A DNA stretch of 64,000 nucleotides. Source: Pseudomonadota bacterium (GTDB taxonomy: Bacteria > Chloroflexota > UBA6077 > JAJPHF01). Positions 44,264 through 52,828 of the stretch are shown piece by piece. The stretch covers positions 33,546 through 97,545 of the forward strand of contig JAJPHF010000032.1 in NCBI GenBank assembly GCA_021325365.1, in the 5' to 3' direction. Both the position numbers and the translations under genes were made by a program. Every line of letters begins with the position of its first letter. Position 1 is the stretch's first letter. A model generated the notes under the pieces. It did not search any database and was not told where the DNA came from. It saw nothing but the letters and a program-made list of their open reading frames with translations.

Positions 44264-45403
44264 ATGCAACCAGCGCCGCCCGCCGCTCCCACGAATCGCT
44301 CGGCCTTGCAGCTCTGGCCGCGCTACGCCGCCGCCGAGCTAGGGCTGCGCAATTACTGGTACCCAGTGGCGTGGTCGAGCGCCGTTGGCCGCAAGCCGCT
44401 CGCCATCAAGCTCTGCGGTGAGTCGATCATGCTCATCCGCGAGCGCGGCACGGTGTACGGCTTGGCCGACCAGTGCCCGCACCGGGGCATCCCGCTCTCG
44501 GTGGGGCGGCAGGACTTTCCCGGGACGTGGGCGTGCCGCTACCACGGCTGGACGTTCGAGCTGGCGTCGGGGGTGCTCCAGGCGGCGCTGACGGACGGGC
44601 CGGACTCGCCACTCCGCGGCAAGGTGTGCGTGAGGACCTACCCGGTGGAGGAGCGCGCGGGGCTCGTCTGGGTGTACGTGGGCGAGCTGGCCCCGCCGCC
44701 GGTAGAGGCCGACATCCCAGCCGAGTTTCTGCAGCCCGACGTGACGATCGTGGGACGGATCACGGTGCAGCCCGGCAACTGGCGCTACGCCTGCGAGAAC
44801 GGCTACGACGCCGGCCATGCCGCCTACCTGCACCGCTACGGCACGCCCGAGACGTTCTTCCGCGACGGCGCGGGCTGGCGCCACGTGAAGCCGTACGAGG
44901 ACGAGAACGGCATCCTCGTGCGTGAGGTGGTGGGCGGCGGACAGCGGGGCGAGTACCCGGGGCTCGGGGAATGGCCGCGGCGGGCCTGGTGGAAGCGGCC
45001 GGGGGGCGGCGGCGCCACGACGATCCAGCTGCCCGGCATTCTGCGCATCAAGCTACCGCAGCACGCGCACGCCCGCTGGGTATGGTGGACGCCGGTCGAC
45101 AAGGACCACTACCGCATGCTGCAGTTCTTCACGCGCCGCGCGCGGGGGCTGGCGGCGCTCAAGTTTCGGCTGAGCTACGCGCTCTGGCGCCGGCCGCTGC
45201 ACCATGTGCTGTTCAACAATCAGGACGTGTGGATGGTGCGGCTGACGCCCGAGAGCGCGCCCGAGCGGCTGTACCGCCCCGACGCGTCGGTCCTCGCCTG
45301 GCGCAAGCTGTGCGAGCATGCGCGCGGCGCACCGCCACCCAGCGTGGAGCTAGCGGTGGAGCCGGCGCCCGACGCGGCGCCGGCGCGCGAGGTGGTGACG
45401 TGA
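44264..45403 (+). CDS. Rieske non-haem iron oxygenase (PaO-like)
   Basis: 379 residues. Rieske [2Fe-2S] ligands in CPHRG and CRYHGW (about residues 72-95). The mononuclear iron site is suggested by ENGYDAGHAAYLHR. The C-terminal half, with VWMVRLTPESAPERLYRPD, belongs to the pheophorbide-a-oxygenase-like branch. It probably hydroxylates or demethylates an aromatic or cyclic substrate with electrons from an external reductase, not encoded here. The ATG at 44264 follows AGGAGTGG. It ends in a GTGA overlap with the epimerase gene. A 144-base part of its Rieske region is almost identical to that of the gene at 47433. Confidence 0.92.
   Translation: MQPAPPAAPTNRSALQLWPRYAAAELGLRNYWYPVAWSSAVGRKPLAIKLCGESIMLIRERGTVYGLADQCPHRGIPLSVGRQDFPGTWACRYHGWTFELASGVLQAALTDGPDSPLRGKVCVRTYPVEERAGLVWVYVGELAPPPVEADIPAEFLQPDVTIVGRITVQPGNWRYACENGYDAGHAAYLHRYGTPETFFRDGAGWRHVKPYEDENGILVREVVGGGQRGEYPGLGEWPRRAWWKRPGGGGATTIQLPGILRIKLPQHAHARWVWWTPVDKDHYRMLQFFTRRARGLAALKFRLSYALWRRPLHHVLFNNQDVWMVRLTPESAPERLYRPDASVLAWRKLCEHARGAPPPSVELAVEPAPDAAPAREVVT
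44465..44608. repeat. Rieske segment shared with 48228-48371 (inverted)
   Basis: By direct comparison, 142 of 144 bases match the reverse complement of 48228-48371; both differences are synonymous third positions. Identity drops sharply outside, at protein level as well. This is the signature of recent gene conversion between inverted paralogues. Confidence 0.85.
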
Positions 45404-46299
45404 CCGGCGCGGTGGAGCGGCCACTGAAGGTCGTCGTGACGGGCGGGCTGGGCAAGCTGGGCCGCTGGGTGGTGGCAGAGCTGCTCGACACCAGCGGCGG
45501 GCGGCCGGCCCATATAGTGACCGTGTTCGACCGCGTGCCAGGGCCTGAGGACCAACGGGTGCGCTACCTGGCGGGCGACGTGCAGGACCTCGGGCAGGTG
45601 GTGGGAGCGCTCGCCGGCGCCGATGCTGTGATCCATCTGGCGGCGGTGCCTCGGCCCGGCCTCACCACCGACGACGTGACCTTCCGCACGAACGTGATGG
45701 GCGCCTTCAACGTCCACGAGGCTGCCTATCGCCTCGGCGTCAAGCGCGTGGTGTCGGCGAGCAGCCAGGCGATTCTCGGCTGGGATTACCGCGAGCGCGA
45801 CTTCGTGCCCGCGTACTTGCCGCTCGACGAAGACCACCCCGTGCAGCCCCAGGACGCCTACGGGCTGTCCAAGGAAGTAACCGAGGCGATCGCGCGCTCC
45901 TACGCGCGCAAAGGGCTCGAGACGGTGGTGCTGCGGCCGAACCGGATCATGACGCCGGAGGAGATCGCGGCGATGGCGGCGGAGGGCGGCCGCGCCCCGA
46001 ACGGCTTCCGCATGTACAGCTACGTGGACGTGCGCGACTGCGCCGCGGCGTTTCGGCTGGCGATCGAGCGGCCGGTCCCGGGCCACACGGTGCTCTTCGT
46101 GGTGGCCGACGACAGCTGCGTGGCCCGGCCGCTCGCCGAGGTACTGCCCGCGCAGATGCCGGCGATTGGCGACCTGGCGCGCGCGCTGACGGGTACGCGC
46201 GCGGCGATCTTGAATCGCCGCGCGAAGGAGGTGCTGGGCTGGCGGCCGTCGGGCTCGTGGCGGGATGCCGGGCGCGGGGACGAGGAGCGGGCGCCGTGA
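45400..46299 (+). CDS. NAD-dependent epimerase/dehydratase
   Basis: 299 residues from a GTG at 45400 overlapping the preceding TGA. N-terminal Rossmann motif VVVTGGLGKLGRWV, D at the end of strand 3 (GDVQDL), VIHLAAVPRPG, and the catalytic S/Y-x-x-x-K (SSQAILG; DAYGLSKEVTE) identify an extended short-chain dehydrogenase. Such enzymes act on NDP-sugars, but members next to oxygenases often oxidise alcohols produced by ring hydroxylation. It overlaps the next gene by four bases. Confidence 0.88.
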   Translation: MTGAVERPLKVVVTGGLGKLGRWVVAELLDTSGGRPAHIVTVFDRVPGPEDQRVRYLAGDVQDLGQVVGALAGADAVIHLAAVPRPGLTTDDVTFRTNVMGAFNVHEAAYRLGVKRVVSASSQAILGWDYRERDFVPAYLPLDEDHPVQPQDAYGLSKEVTEAIARSYARKGLETVVLRPNRIMTPEEIAAMAAEGGRAPNGFRMYSYVDVRDCAAAFRLAIERPVPGHTVLFVVADDSCVARPLAEVLPAQMPAIGDLARALTGTRAAILNRRAKEVLGWRPSGSWRDAGRGDEERAP

Positions 46300-47369
46300 G
46301 GCGAGCGATGGGCGTGGTCCTGGGCGGGCTGCTGCTCGGGGGCGCGTGCGCGGGCAGCCCCGCGCGCGCCCCGGCGCCGCCCGCCCCCGCGGCCGCGGCG
46401 CCAACGGTCGCGCCGGCTGCCGCGACGGCCACGCCGCCCGCCCTGACGCACCTGACGATAGTCTTCGGCACGACGAGCGCTCAGAACAGCCCGTTCCAGC
46501 TGGCCGCGGATCAGGGGCTGTTCACCGCGAACGGGTTGGCGATCGAGATGGCGCACGCGCCCGGCAACGCGGGGCCGGCGGCGCTGCTGTCGGGGCAAGC
46601 GCCCGTGCTCGCGACCGGCTGCGTCGAGCTGGTGAACGCCGCCGCGGGCGGAGCCGACGTCGTGCTGTGGCTACAGACCACGAACCGGCTGCAGTACATG
46701 CTCGCGGGTGGCCAGAGCGTCGCGACGGCCGCCGACGTGCGCGGCAAGCGGCTCGGCATCAGCCGCGTGGGCGCCGACTCGCACGTCGCGACGAAGTTCA
46801 TCCTGAGCTACCTGGGGCTCGATCCAGACCAGGATGCGACCTACGTGCAGGTCGGCAACACGCCCGACCGCGTGGCGGCCCTGCTCAGCGGCAGCGTGGA
46901 CGCGACGATCCTCAGCAGCGACGAGGCCTCGCTGATGGCGAACGTGCCGGGCATGCGGATCCTCGTCGACATGACGCGGGAGGAGATGCCGTACTGTGCG
47001 ACGAGCCTCATGACCACGCGGTCGTACGTGCGCGAGAACCCGGACGTGATCCGCCGGCTGACGCGCGCGTTCGTGGAGGCGACGGCGCGCTACAAGCAGA
47101 ACAAGGCCGAGGGGATGGCCGCCGTCGCGGGGTTCCTGAACGAGAGCGACCCGGCGAAGGTGGAGCACGTCTGGGAGACGTGGCAGCGGCTGTTCCTGGC
47201 GAAGCCCTATCCCGACCAGCGCGGCATCCAGTTCATCATCGACCAGGTTGCGCAGAGCGACCCGCGCGTCGGCGCGCTCACACCCGAGCAGATCAGCGAC
47301 GCGACCTGGGTGCGCGAGCTCGACGAGAGCGGCTTCATCGACCAGCTCTACCACGCGCCGGCACAGTAG
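46296..47369 (+). CDS. ABC-type substrate-binding lipoprotein (NMT1/THI5-like)
   Basis: 357 residues from a GTG at 46296. Lipoprotein signal with lipobox GGAC (LLLGGACAG). Type II periplasmic-binding fold: TTSAQNSPFQLAADQGLFTANGL, then GKRLGISRVGADSHVATKFIL and SGSVDATILSSDEASLMANVPG. The family binds aromatic sulfonates, nitrates or pyrimidine-like ligands for uptake. It is translationally coupled to the epimerase and Rieske genes. The window holds no permease or ATPase for it. Confidence 0.88.
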   Translation: MRRAMGVVLGGLLLGGACAGSPARAPAPPAPAAAAPTVAPAAATATPPALTHLTIVFGTTSAQNSPFQLAADQGLFTANGLAIEMAHAPGNAGPAALLSGQAPVLATGCVELVNAAAGGADVVLWLQTTNRLQYMLAGGQSVATAADVRGKRLGISRVGADSHVATKFILSYLGLDPDQDATYVQVGNTPDRVAALLSGSVDATILSSDEASLMANVPGMRILVDMTREEMPYCATSLMTTRSYVRENPDVIRRLTRAFVEATARYKQNKAEGMAAVAGFLNESDPAKVEHVWETWQRLFLAKPYPDQRGIQFIIDQVAQSDPRVGALTPEQISDATWVRELDESGFIDQLYHAPAQ

Positions 47370-47432
47370 GCGTGCGCCGCCGCGAACGCTAAGCCTCGCC
47401 CCTGCCCGCCTGCCGAGGCGGCCGCGAGCCGG

Positions 47433-48569
47433 TTAGCGCTCGGCGGCGACCGGCACCGGCGCGGGCGCGGCCACCGGTGGGCGCGCGGCCGGCGGCGGGG
47501 GGGCGAAGTCGCGGGCCTGCTCGCAGAGCTTGCGCCACGCGGTGATGGAGACGTCCGGGCGGTACAGGCGCTCGGGTGCGGTCTCGGGCATGAGGCGCAC
47601 CATCCAGGCGTCCTGGTTGTTGAACTGGACGAGCTGCACCCAGCGGTAGTTGGTCCAGAAGTAGACGTGGGCCTTCAAGGCGGCCAGGCCGCGGGCGCGC
47701 GTCACGTAGAACTGCACGTAGCGATGCTGGTCCCGGCCCAGCGGCACGTACCAGGCGATCTTCCACTCCTGCTTGCCGATGTAGTGGTTGCGCAGGATGC
47801 CGGGGAGCCGCATGGAGATGTGGGAGCCCCGGCTGGGGCGATGCCAGAAGCGCTGCCGGGGCCAGCGCCCCAGGCCCGGGTACTCGTCGCTGTAGCTCAC
47901 GGTCTGCGTCTCGCGCTTGACCCAGCCGTCGGCGTCCTGCTCGATCTTGATCGTGGACCAGCCCGGCATGCGGCGGAAGACGGTCGCCAGGGCGCCGTGG
48001 CGGTGCAGGTACTTGGCGTGGCCCTCGTCGATGGCGTTCTCGCAGGCATAGCGCCAGTTCCCCTGCTGGACGCTGATGCGGCCGAGGACGACCGCATCGG
48101 GGTGCAGCATCTCGGCGGGGAGATCGGCGGCGAGAGGGGGCGGCGGGTTCTGCCCCATGTAGATCCAGACGACGCCCAGCCGCTCCTCGACCGGGTAGGT
48201 CTTCACGCGCACCTTGCCGCAGAGCGGCGAGTCCGGCCCGTCCGTCAGCGCCGCCTGGAGCACCCCCGACGCCAGCTCGAACGTCCAGCCGTGGTAGCGG
48301 CACGCCCACGTCCCCGGGAAGTCCTGCCGCCCCACCGAGAGCGGGATGCCCCGGTGCGGGCACTGGTCGGCCAGCGCGTAGACGCGCCCCCCTCTACGCA
48401 GCAGCATTACCTGCTGGTCGAGCAGGCGCAGCGAGACGGGCTTCCGCTTGACGGCGGCTGACCACGTCGCGGGGTACCAGTACTCGCGCAGCCCCGTGGC
48501 GATCGCGTCGTAGTGCGGCCAGTTGCTCGTGCGTGGGCGCGCGCCGCCCGGCTCCGTAACGCTTTGCAT
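47433..48569 (-). CDS. Rieske non-haem iron oxygenase (PaO-like), second copy
   Basis: 378 residues with the same CPHRG/CRYHGW cluster and PaO-like C-terminus (DAWMVRLMPETAPERLYRPD) as the gene at 44264. The iron site ENAIDEGHAKYLHRH is slightly different. It starts 11 bases after the stop of the upstream substrate-binding gene on the same strand, so the two form an operon. It faces the first Rieske operon tail to tail. The two oxygenases probably act on related substrates. Confidence 0.92.
   Translation of the reverse strand: MQSVTEPGGARPRTSNWPHYDAIATGLREYWYPATWSAAVKRKPVSLRLLDQQVMLLRRGGRVYALADQCPHRGIPLSVGRQDFPGTWACRYHGWTFELASGVLQAALTDGPDSPLCGKVRVKTYPVEERLGVVWIYMGQNPPPPLAADLPAEMLHPDAVVLGRISVQQGNWRYACENAIDEGHAKYLHRHGALATVFRRMPGWSTIKIEQDADGWVKRETQTVSYSDEYPGLGRWPRQRFWHRPSRGSHISMRLPGILRNHYIGKQEWKIAWYVPLGRDQHRYVQFYVTRARGLAALKAHVYFWTNYRWVQLVQFNNQDAWMVRLMPETAPERLYRPDVSITAWRKLCEQARDFAPPPPAARPPVAAPAPVPVAAER
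48228..48371. repeat. Rieske segment shared with 44465-44608 (inverted)
   Basis: Partner of the gene-conversion tract described at 44465-44608; on the minus strand it encodes the Rieske cluster region. Confidence 0.85.
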
Positions 48570-48580
48570 GAGTACGCCTC

Positions 48581-49663
48581 TCAGTGAACGCCAAGCTCGG
48601 CGGCGACTTCCCGCGCCAGGCGCAGGTCGTATGCCTGAGCCTCGTCCACAGGGGTGGTAACCTCGGCAACCTGCTTCATGATCTCGATGCTCTGCTGCAG
48701 CGCGGGCGAGTCGGCGACACCGGCACTGGTCCAGGTGGGGAGGGCTAGGTCGTAGGTCGCCGCGGCGTCGGCGGCGTCGATACCGGTGAAGTCGGCCACC
48801 GTGGCGATCGCGTCGGCCCGATTCGCTCGCATATCGACGAGTCCCCGCAACGATGCCCGCAGCATCCGCCGCACGATAGGAGCGTTGTCCTGCAGGTACT
48901 CATCGCTCGTGGCGAGGCCCTCGGTAGTCAGGAGCACGCCCTCGTCGGCGGAACCGAAAAGCTGGCGCAGGCCGGCCTGCGCGGCCAGCAGGTTGCCGGG
49001 CGCCACGAGGAAGGCGGCGTCGACGGCGCCGGACTCCAGCGCCGGTAGCCGCTGGGGTGAGGCGACGTTGAGATAGGAGACATCGTCCGCCCCGAGGCCG
49101 TACCGCTCCAGGATCAGCTTGGCGACGATGGTCAGCGAGCTGCCGGCGCTGCTCACGCCGACGACCTTGCCCCGCAGGTCGCCGACGCTCGTGATGCTGG
49201 GCTTCGCGAACATCCACCAGAGCGGCCGGTCGGCGCTCACGAAAACGACCTTGACGGGCACGCCGCGCACCGCCGCGGCCATCGCGCTGCCGACCGACGT
49301 CGAGAACTGGACGTGGCCCGACGCGAGGAGCTGGACGCCGACCGAAGCGTCGCCGTTCTGCAGCGTGACGTCGAGCCCTTCTTGTTCATAGAAGCCCTTG
49401 TCGATGGCATGGCGAATGATCGCGGTCGTCACGGTGTTGTCGAAGTTGTGGACCGTGAGGGCCACGCGGGGGGCCGGGGGCATCGGGCTCGCCGGCTCTC
49501 GCGCCACGGGGGCCGCGGTGGCTGGCTCCGGCGCGGCCGGCTCGGCCCGAGCGGGCGCGGGACCGCTCGCCGGGCTCCCTGGCGGTGGCTGGCACGCCGC
49601 GAAGCCCAGACAGATGAGTACGCCGAACAGGGCCCAGGCCGCGCCTTTAGTCATCACGCGCAT
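48581..49663 (-). CDS. ABC-type substrate-binding lipoprotein (NMT1/THI5-like)
   Basis: 360 residues from the ATG at 49663; GTG 49657 or ATG 49654 are better spaced from GGAGG and remain possible. Lipobox FAAC in ICLGFAACQ, then an Ala/Pro spacer. NMT1-like features: NTVTTAIIRHAIDKGFYEQEGLDV, LRGKVVGVSSAGSSLTIVAKLI, ESGAVDAAFLVAPG. It is in operon with the second Rieske gene, so it probably delivers that enzyme's substrate. No transport partners nearby. Confidence 0.88.
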   Translation of the reverse strand: MRVMTKGAAWALFGVLICLGFAACQPPPGSPASGPAPARAEPAAPEPATAAPVAREPASPMPPAPRVALTVHNFDNTVTTAIIRHAIDKGFYEQEGLDVTLQNGDASVGVQLLASGHVQFSTSVGSAMAAAVRGVPVKVVFVSADRPLWWMFAKPSITSVGDLRGKVVGVSSAGSSLTIVAKLILERYGLGADDVSYLNVASPQRLPALESGAVDAAFLVAPGNLLAAQAGLRQLFGSADEGVLLTTEGLATSDEYLQDNAPIVRRMLRASLRGLVDMRANRADAIATVADFTGIDAADAAATYDLALPTWTSAGVADSPALQQSIEIMKQVAEVTTPVDEAQAYDLRLAREVAAELGVH

Positions 49664-49798
49664 CGCCTCCGCTGGACGCCCCGGGCTCATCGTACCCCCG
49701 GCGGCGCCCCGGGGCAACCGGAGGAATTCTCGGCGGCCGGCCGTGGGGAATTGGCGCCGAGGTGACAAGCCCGGCGTCCGCGCCATCCGCACCTTCGC

Positions 49799-50575
49799 TC
49801 AGCGCGTCTCCTTGCCAGATGGTTGGCTCTCGGTAAGCTGACGGCGCACCGACTCGACGAGGCCGCGCATGCGCTCGTGGTGCGACCCCTTCCAGTACAC
49901 CCTGCCGCAGCCCGCACACTGCTGGAACTCGTCATAGTATTGCCGCGTCTTCGGCAGCAACCGGTCCACGACGCGGTCCTTGGCCACGGGTTCTAGCAGC
50001 CCGTTGCAGCGCATGCACCGCCGGAACGGCGTGATCGCCCCCGCTAGGTCGAACCGCCGTAGGACCTCCACTGCCTGGCGTAGCGGGGCCGTCTCCCACA
50101 CGTAGTAGCCGTGCGTTACGAGCCGGTGCTTCAGCACGCCACGATCCCGCGTCAGCAGGATTCGGTGCTCCTGGTGCGAGATCTGGACGAGGAGCGGATC
50201 AGGGTAGTCATTGCGGTAGAGCGTGTCAAAGCCGAGCAGCCGCAGGTATCCCGCCAGTTTGCCGAGGTGCGTGTCCAGCACGAAGCGGGGCTCCCGGAGC
50301 GGCTGGGGCCGGACCCGCAGCAGGGGCGTGATGTCGAGCGACTCGAACACCGGATAGACGCTGATGCGGTCGCCGTCCTGCACCCGGTAGGAGAAATCGA
50401 CCGACTCGCCGTTCACGAGGACCAGGTCCACCTCCGTGTGCGGCACGCCGAGCGACTCGATCAGATCTTTGACGGAGACGTGGTCTCGCACAGCATGGGC
50501 AAAGGCTATCTGCCGCCGGCTAGCTGGCAGGAAGTCGCCCAGCTCGGCGTAGAACCGGATCGATACGGCCGGCAT
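49799..50575 (-). CDS. Mut7-C RNase-domain protein with ubiquitin-like N-terminus
   Basis: 258 residues from the ATG at 50575; an ATG at 50617 is possible and neither start has a good ribosome binding site. Residues 1-85 (VSIRFYAELGDFLP, VLVNGESVDFSYRVQDGDRISVYPVFE) are a MoaD/ThiS-like ubiquitin-fold domain. Residues 95-240 are the Mut7-C PIN-like domain (FVLDTHLGKLAGYLRLLGFDTLY, ILLTRDRGVLKH) followed by a zinc ribbon (CMRCNG, CAGCGRVYWKGSHHERM). The combination is common in bacteria, but its role in RNA processing is not established. Confidence 0.9.
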   Translation of the reverse strand: MPAVSIRFYAELGDFLPASRRQIAFAHAVRDHVSVKDLIESLGVPHTEVDLVLVNGESVDFSYRVQDGDRISVYPVFESLDITPLLRVRPQPLREPRFVLDTHLGKLAGYLRLLGFDTLYRNDYPDPLLVQISHQEHRILLTRDRGVLKHRLVTHGYYVWETAPLRQAVEVLRRFDLAGAITPFRRCMRCNGLLEPVAKDRVVDRLLPKTRQYYDEFQQCAGCGRVYWKGSHHERMRGLVESVRRQLTESQPSGKETR

Positions 50576-50701
50576 TTGGCTTGGTCCGTGTATAGCTGAG
50601 ACTTCAGGCTGCCCCATCGGTCGCCGATACCCTGGAGCAAGTCGGAGGCCGGGCTGCCACGGGGCGCCTCGCCTCCAGTGGTGATGAAGGGTGCCGAGAC
50701 T

Positions 50702-51652
50702 CTAAGACGACTGAACCGGCGTCGGCAGCCGGAACAGAGCGATCGCGTTCTCGCCCAGGATGGCCGCGCGCTCGGCATCGGGCAGGTTCAGCGCTTCCAC
50801 GTCGGCGACGCACCTCGTCAGCGGGAAGGGCAGCGGCGGCGTGTCGCTGCCGAGCATCACCTTGTCGGCGCCGTAGGTGTCGACGACCGCCCGCAGCGCT
50901 GGCATCCAGAACAGTACGGTGTCCACCCAGATGCGGCGGACGATCGCGCTCGGCGGCGCGGTAAGCGTCCCTGGCTTCAGGCCGATGTTCGGGTCATCGC
51001 GGATCTCCCAGCTGTACTCCAGGCGGCCGAGCAGGGAGGGCAGGGCGCCGCCGCCGTGCGAGGCGACGATCTTCAGGCCCGGGTAGCGGTCGAAGGTGCC
51101 GTGCATGATCATGCGCGCGAGGGCGACGGCCGTCTCCACGCCGCGGCCGATCGTGTCGTCCAACCGACAGTCGGGCAGCTGGTCGTGCGCGAAGGTGGCC
51201 CGGGGCGGGTGCAGGTAGATCGGCACGTCGAGCTGGCAGGCGAGCGCCAGGAACTCGTCGGCCTCCGGCGAGTCCAGGTACAGGTCGCCGTGGCGCGGGC
51301 AGACCATCGCGCCGCGCATGTTCAGCTCGGTCACGGCGCGCTCCAGCTCTCGCAGGAAGGGCTCTCCCCCCTGTGGATAGACGGCCGCTAACGCCGCAAA
51401 GCGGTCCGGGTGGCGCGCGACCACCTTGGCCGTAAGGTCGTTGGCGCGGCGGGTCGCCTCGAGCAGCTTGCCCGGGGGCTCGTGCAGGCCGGACTCGACC
51501 AGCCACGGGTTGCTGAGCACGCTGAAGTCCACCGGGCTCGCGTCCTGGGCGCGCAGGAAGTGGTCGAGGTTCGCCTGGAGCCGCTCGGCCGGGCTCGCGT
51601 CAGGCGGGACCGCGAAGCGGGTCAGCATGTGGCTGTGGACGTCGACGATCAT
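50702..51652 (-). CDS. Amidohydrolase family protein (ACMSD-like)
   Basis: 316 residues from the ATG at 51652 with GAGGAGAGG upstream. Metal motif VDVHSHM at the N-terminus (residues 3-9), VPIYLHPP, IVASHGGGALP and GSDTPPLPF follow the order of the amidohydrolase_2 family, which includes aminocarboxymuconate-semialdehyde decarboxylase and gamma-resorcylate decarboxylase. Non-oxidative decarboxylation or C-C hydrolysis of a ring-cleavage product is therefore plausible. It lies 36 bases downstream of the substrate-binding-like gene on the same strand. Confidence 0.9.
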   Translation of the reverse strand: MIVDVHSHMLTRFAVPPDASPAERLQANLDHFLRAQDASPVDFSVLSNPWLVESGLHEPPGKLLEATRRANDLTAKVVARHPDRFAALAAVYPQGGEPFLRELERAVTELNMRGAMVCPRHGDLYLDSPEADEFLALACQLDVPIYLHPPRATFAHDQLPDCRLDDTIGRGVETAVALARMIMHGTFDRYPGLKIVASHGGGALPSLLGRLEYSWEIRDDPNIGLKPGTLTAPPSAIVRRIWVDTVLFWMPALRAVVDTYGADKVMLGSDTPPLPFPLTRCVADVEALNLPDAERAAILGENAIALFRLPTPVQSS

Positions 51653-51688
51653 CACCTCTCCTCGCCGTGCCTTCGAGACTACGCTGCG

Positions 51689-52660
51689 TCAGCGATACGG
51701 CCCAAGCTGTTCTAGGGCGCGGTCCACGAAGGACATGTCTACCATGGCCGCCATGTCCGGCCGGCCGTCGATCAACCCGTGTTCCGCCCACAGGTCGGCG
51801 TCGTGCTGCATGCTCGTCACGTCGACCCGGCCGTCCGGACTCACGCCCAGGGGGCTCATGCGCTCCACGACGCGGCGGGGCTCGCCCGAGTGGCGCACGA
51901 GTAGGTCGATCATCTCCTCGCGCCCCTCGCCCTTGACGATGGCGTCCAGGTAGTCTCGTCCCGCGCGGATCCAGCCCGTGACGAAACCCTGCACGGCTTC
52001 CGGGTGTTGCTCGGCGAAGGCGCGCTTCACGATGCAGCTGCGGCCCTGGCGCGGCGCCACTTCCCAGGCCTCTTTCCAGCGCGCCAGCCAGCCCGCGTCC
52101 TCACCCTCGATCACCTTCCGCGGGCGCGGCGCATTAATGATGTCGACGACGCCGTTCTTGAGGTCCTCGTGCGCTTGACTGTGCCTGGCGTTGACCAGCG
52201 TCACGTCGCCCAGCGTGAGGCCCGCCCCCTTCAACAGATAGTAGACGTAGATGAAGTCGGGCTCCGGGCGCATCTTGCCCTGACCGAGGCGGTCAGAGCC
52301 GCCGGTCTCCACGCCGATCCGCTTGCCGCGCACGCTGGCCAGGTCGTCGGTCAGCTCCCCGCGATCGATCATCTCGCGGCGGGTGCACAGCGGCGTCAGG
52401 CCGCGCCCGTCGCGCCACTGCTCCTGGCTGGCGATCGCGACCACGTCCACCCCGGCCACCGCCCGCCGCGCGAGATCGCCCACGCTCGAGCACTCCAGGT
52501 CGATCGGATCGTCGGCCGCGCCGATCCGCACGTCGCTGATCACCACCTCGACGTCCACGCCGGCGTCGGCGAAGTAGCCGCGCTCTAGGCCGATCCAAAG
52601 GGGGCCAAACATGATGCGGGCGGGGTCGCCCGAAAAGACGCCAAAGCGCAGACGGTCCAC
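51689..52660 (-). CDS. NMT1-like substrate-binding-domain protein without signal peptide
   Basis: 323 residues from a GTG at 52660 behind AAGGAGG. The fold is that of the NMT1/SsuA group: LRFGVFSGDPARIMFGPLWIGLERGYFADAGVDV, then SVRGKRIGVETGG and VNARHSQAHEDLKNGVVDIINAP. Unlike the other four members in the window it begins directly at the first strand with no signal sequence or lipobox. It could be a cytoplasmic sensor or an enzyme built on this fold (4,5-dihydroxyphthalate decarboxylase and THI5 are precedents). It probably forms an operon with the amidohydrolase that follows. Confidence 0.78.
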   Translation of the reverse strand: MDRLRFGVFSGDPARIMFGPLWIGLERGYFADAGVDVEVVISDVRIGAADDPIDLECSSVGDLARRAVAGVDVVAIASQEQWRDGRGLTPLCTRREMIDRGELTDDLASVRGKRIGVETGGSDRLGQGKMRPEPDFIYVYYLLKGAGLTLGDVTLVNARHSQAHEDLKNGVVDIINAPRPRKVIEGEDAGWLARWKEAWEVAPRQGRSCIVKRAFAEQHPEAVQGFVTGWIRAGRDYLDAIVKGEGREEMIDLLVRHSGEPRRVVERMSPLGVSPDGRVDVTSMQHDADLWAEHGLIDGRPDMAAMVDMSFVDRALEQLGPYR

Positions 52661-52828
52661 GAGGTTGCCTCCTTCGGTGTCTGGCAGGCTGCCCGGAACT
52701 CCACTATCATGGATAGCCCGCCGCACAAGCAACGAAGCGCGGACCCGCGGCCCGGGTGCGCCGCGTCAGCCGCGCGGCTGGCAACGGCAATTGGCGTAAG
52801 CAAGCCCAAAGCGTGCTCGGAGGTAAGC

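Noticed and set aside
51689..52660. Annotating as 4,5-dihydroxyphthalate decarboxylase
   Set aside because: The fold may be shared but I cannot see its specific catalytic residues; the NMT1-like match is the safer call.
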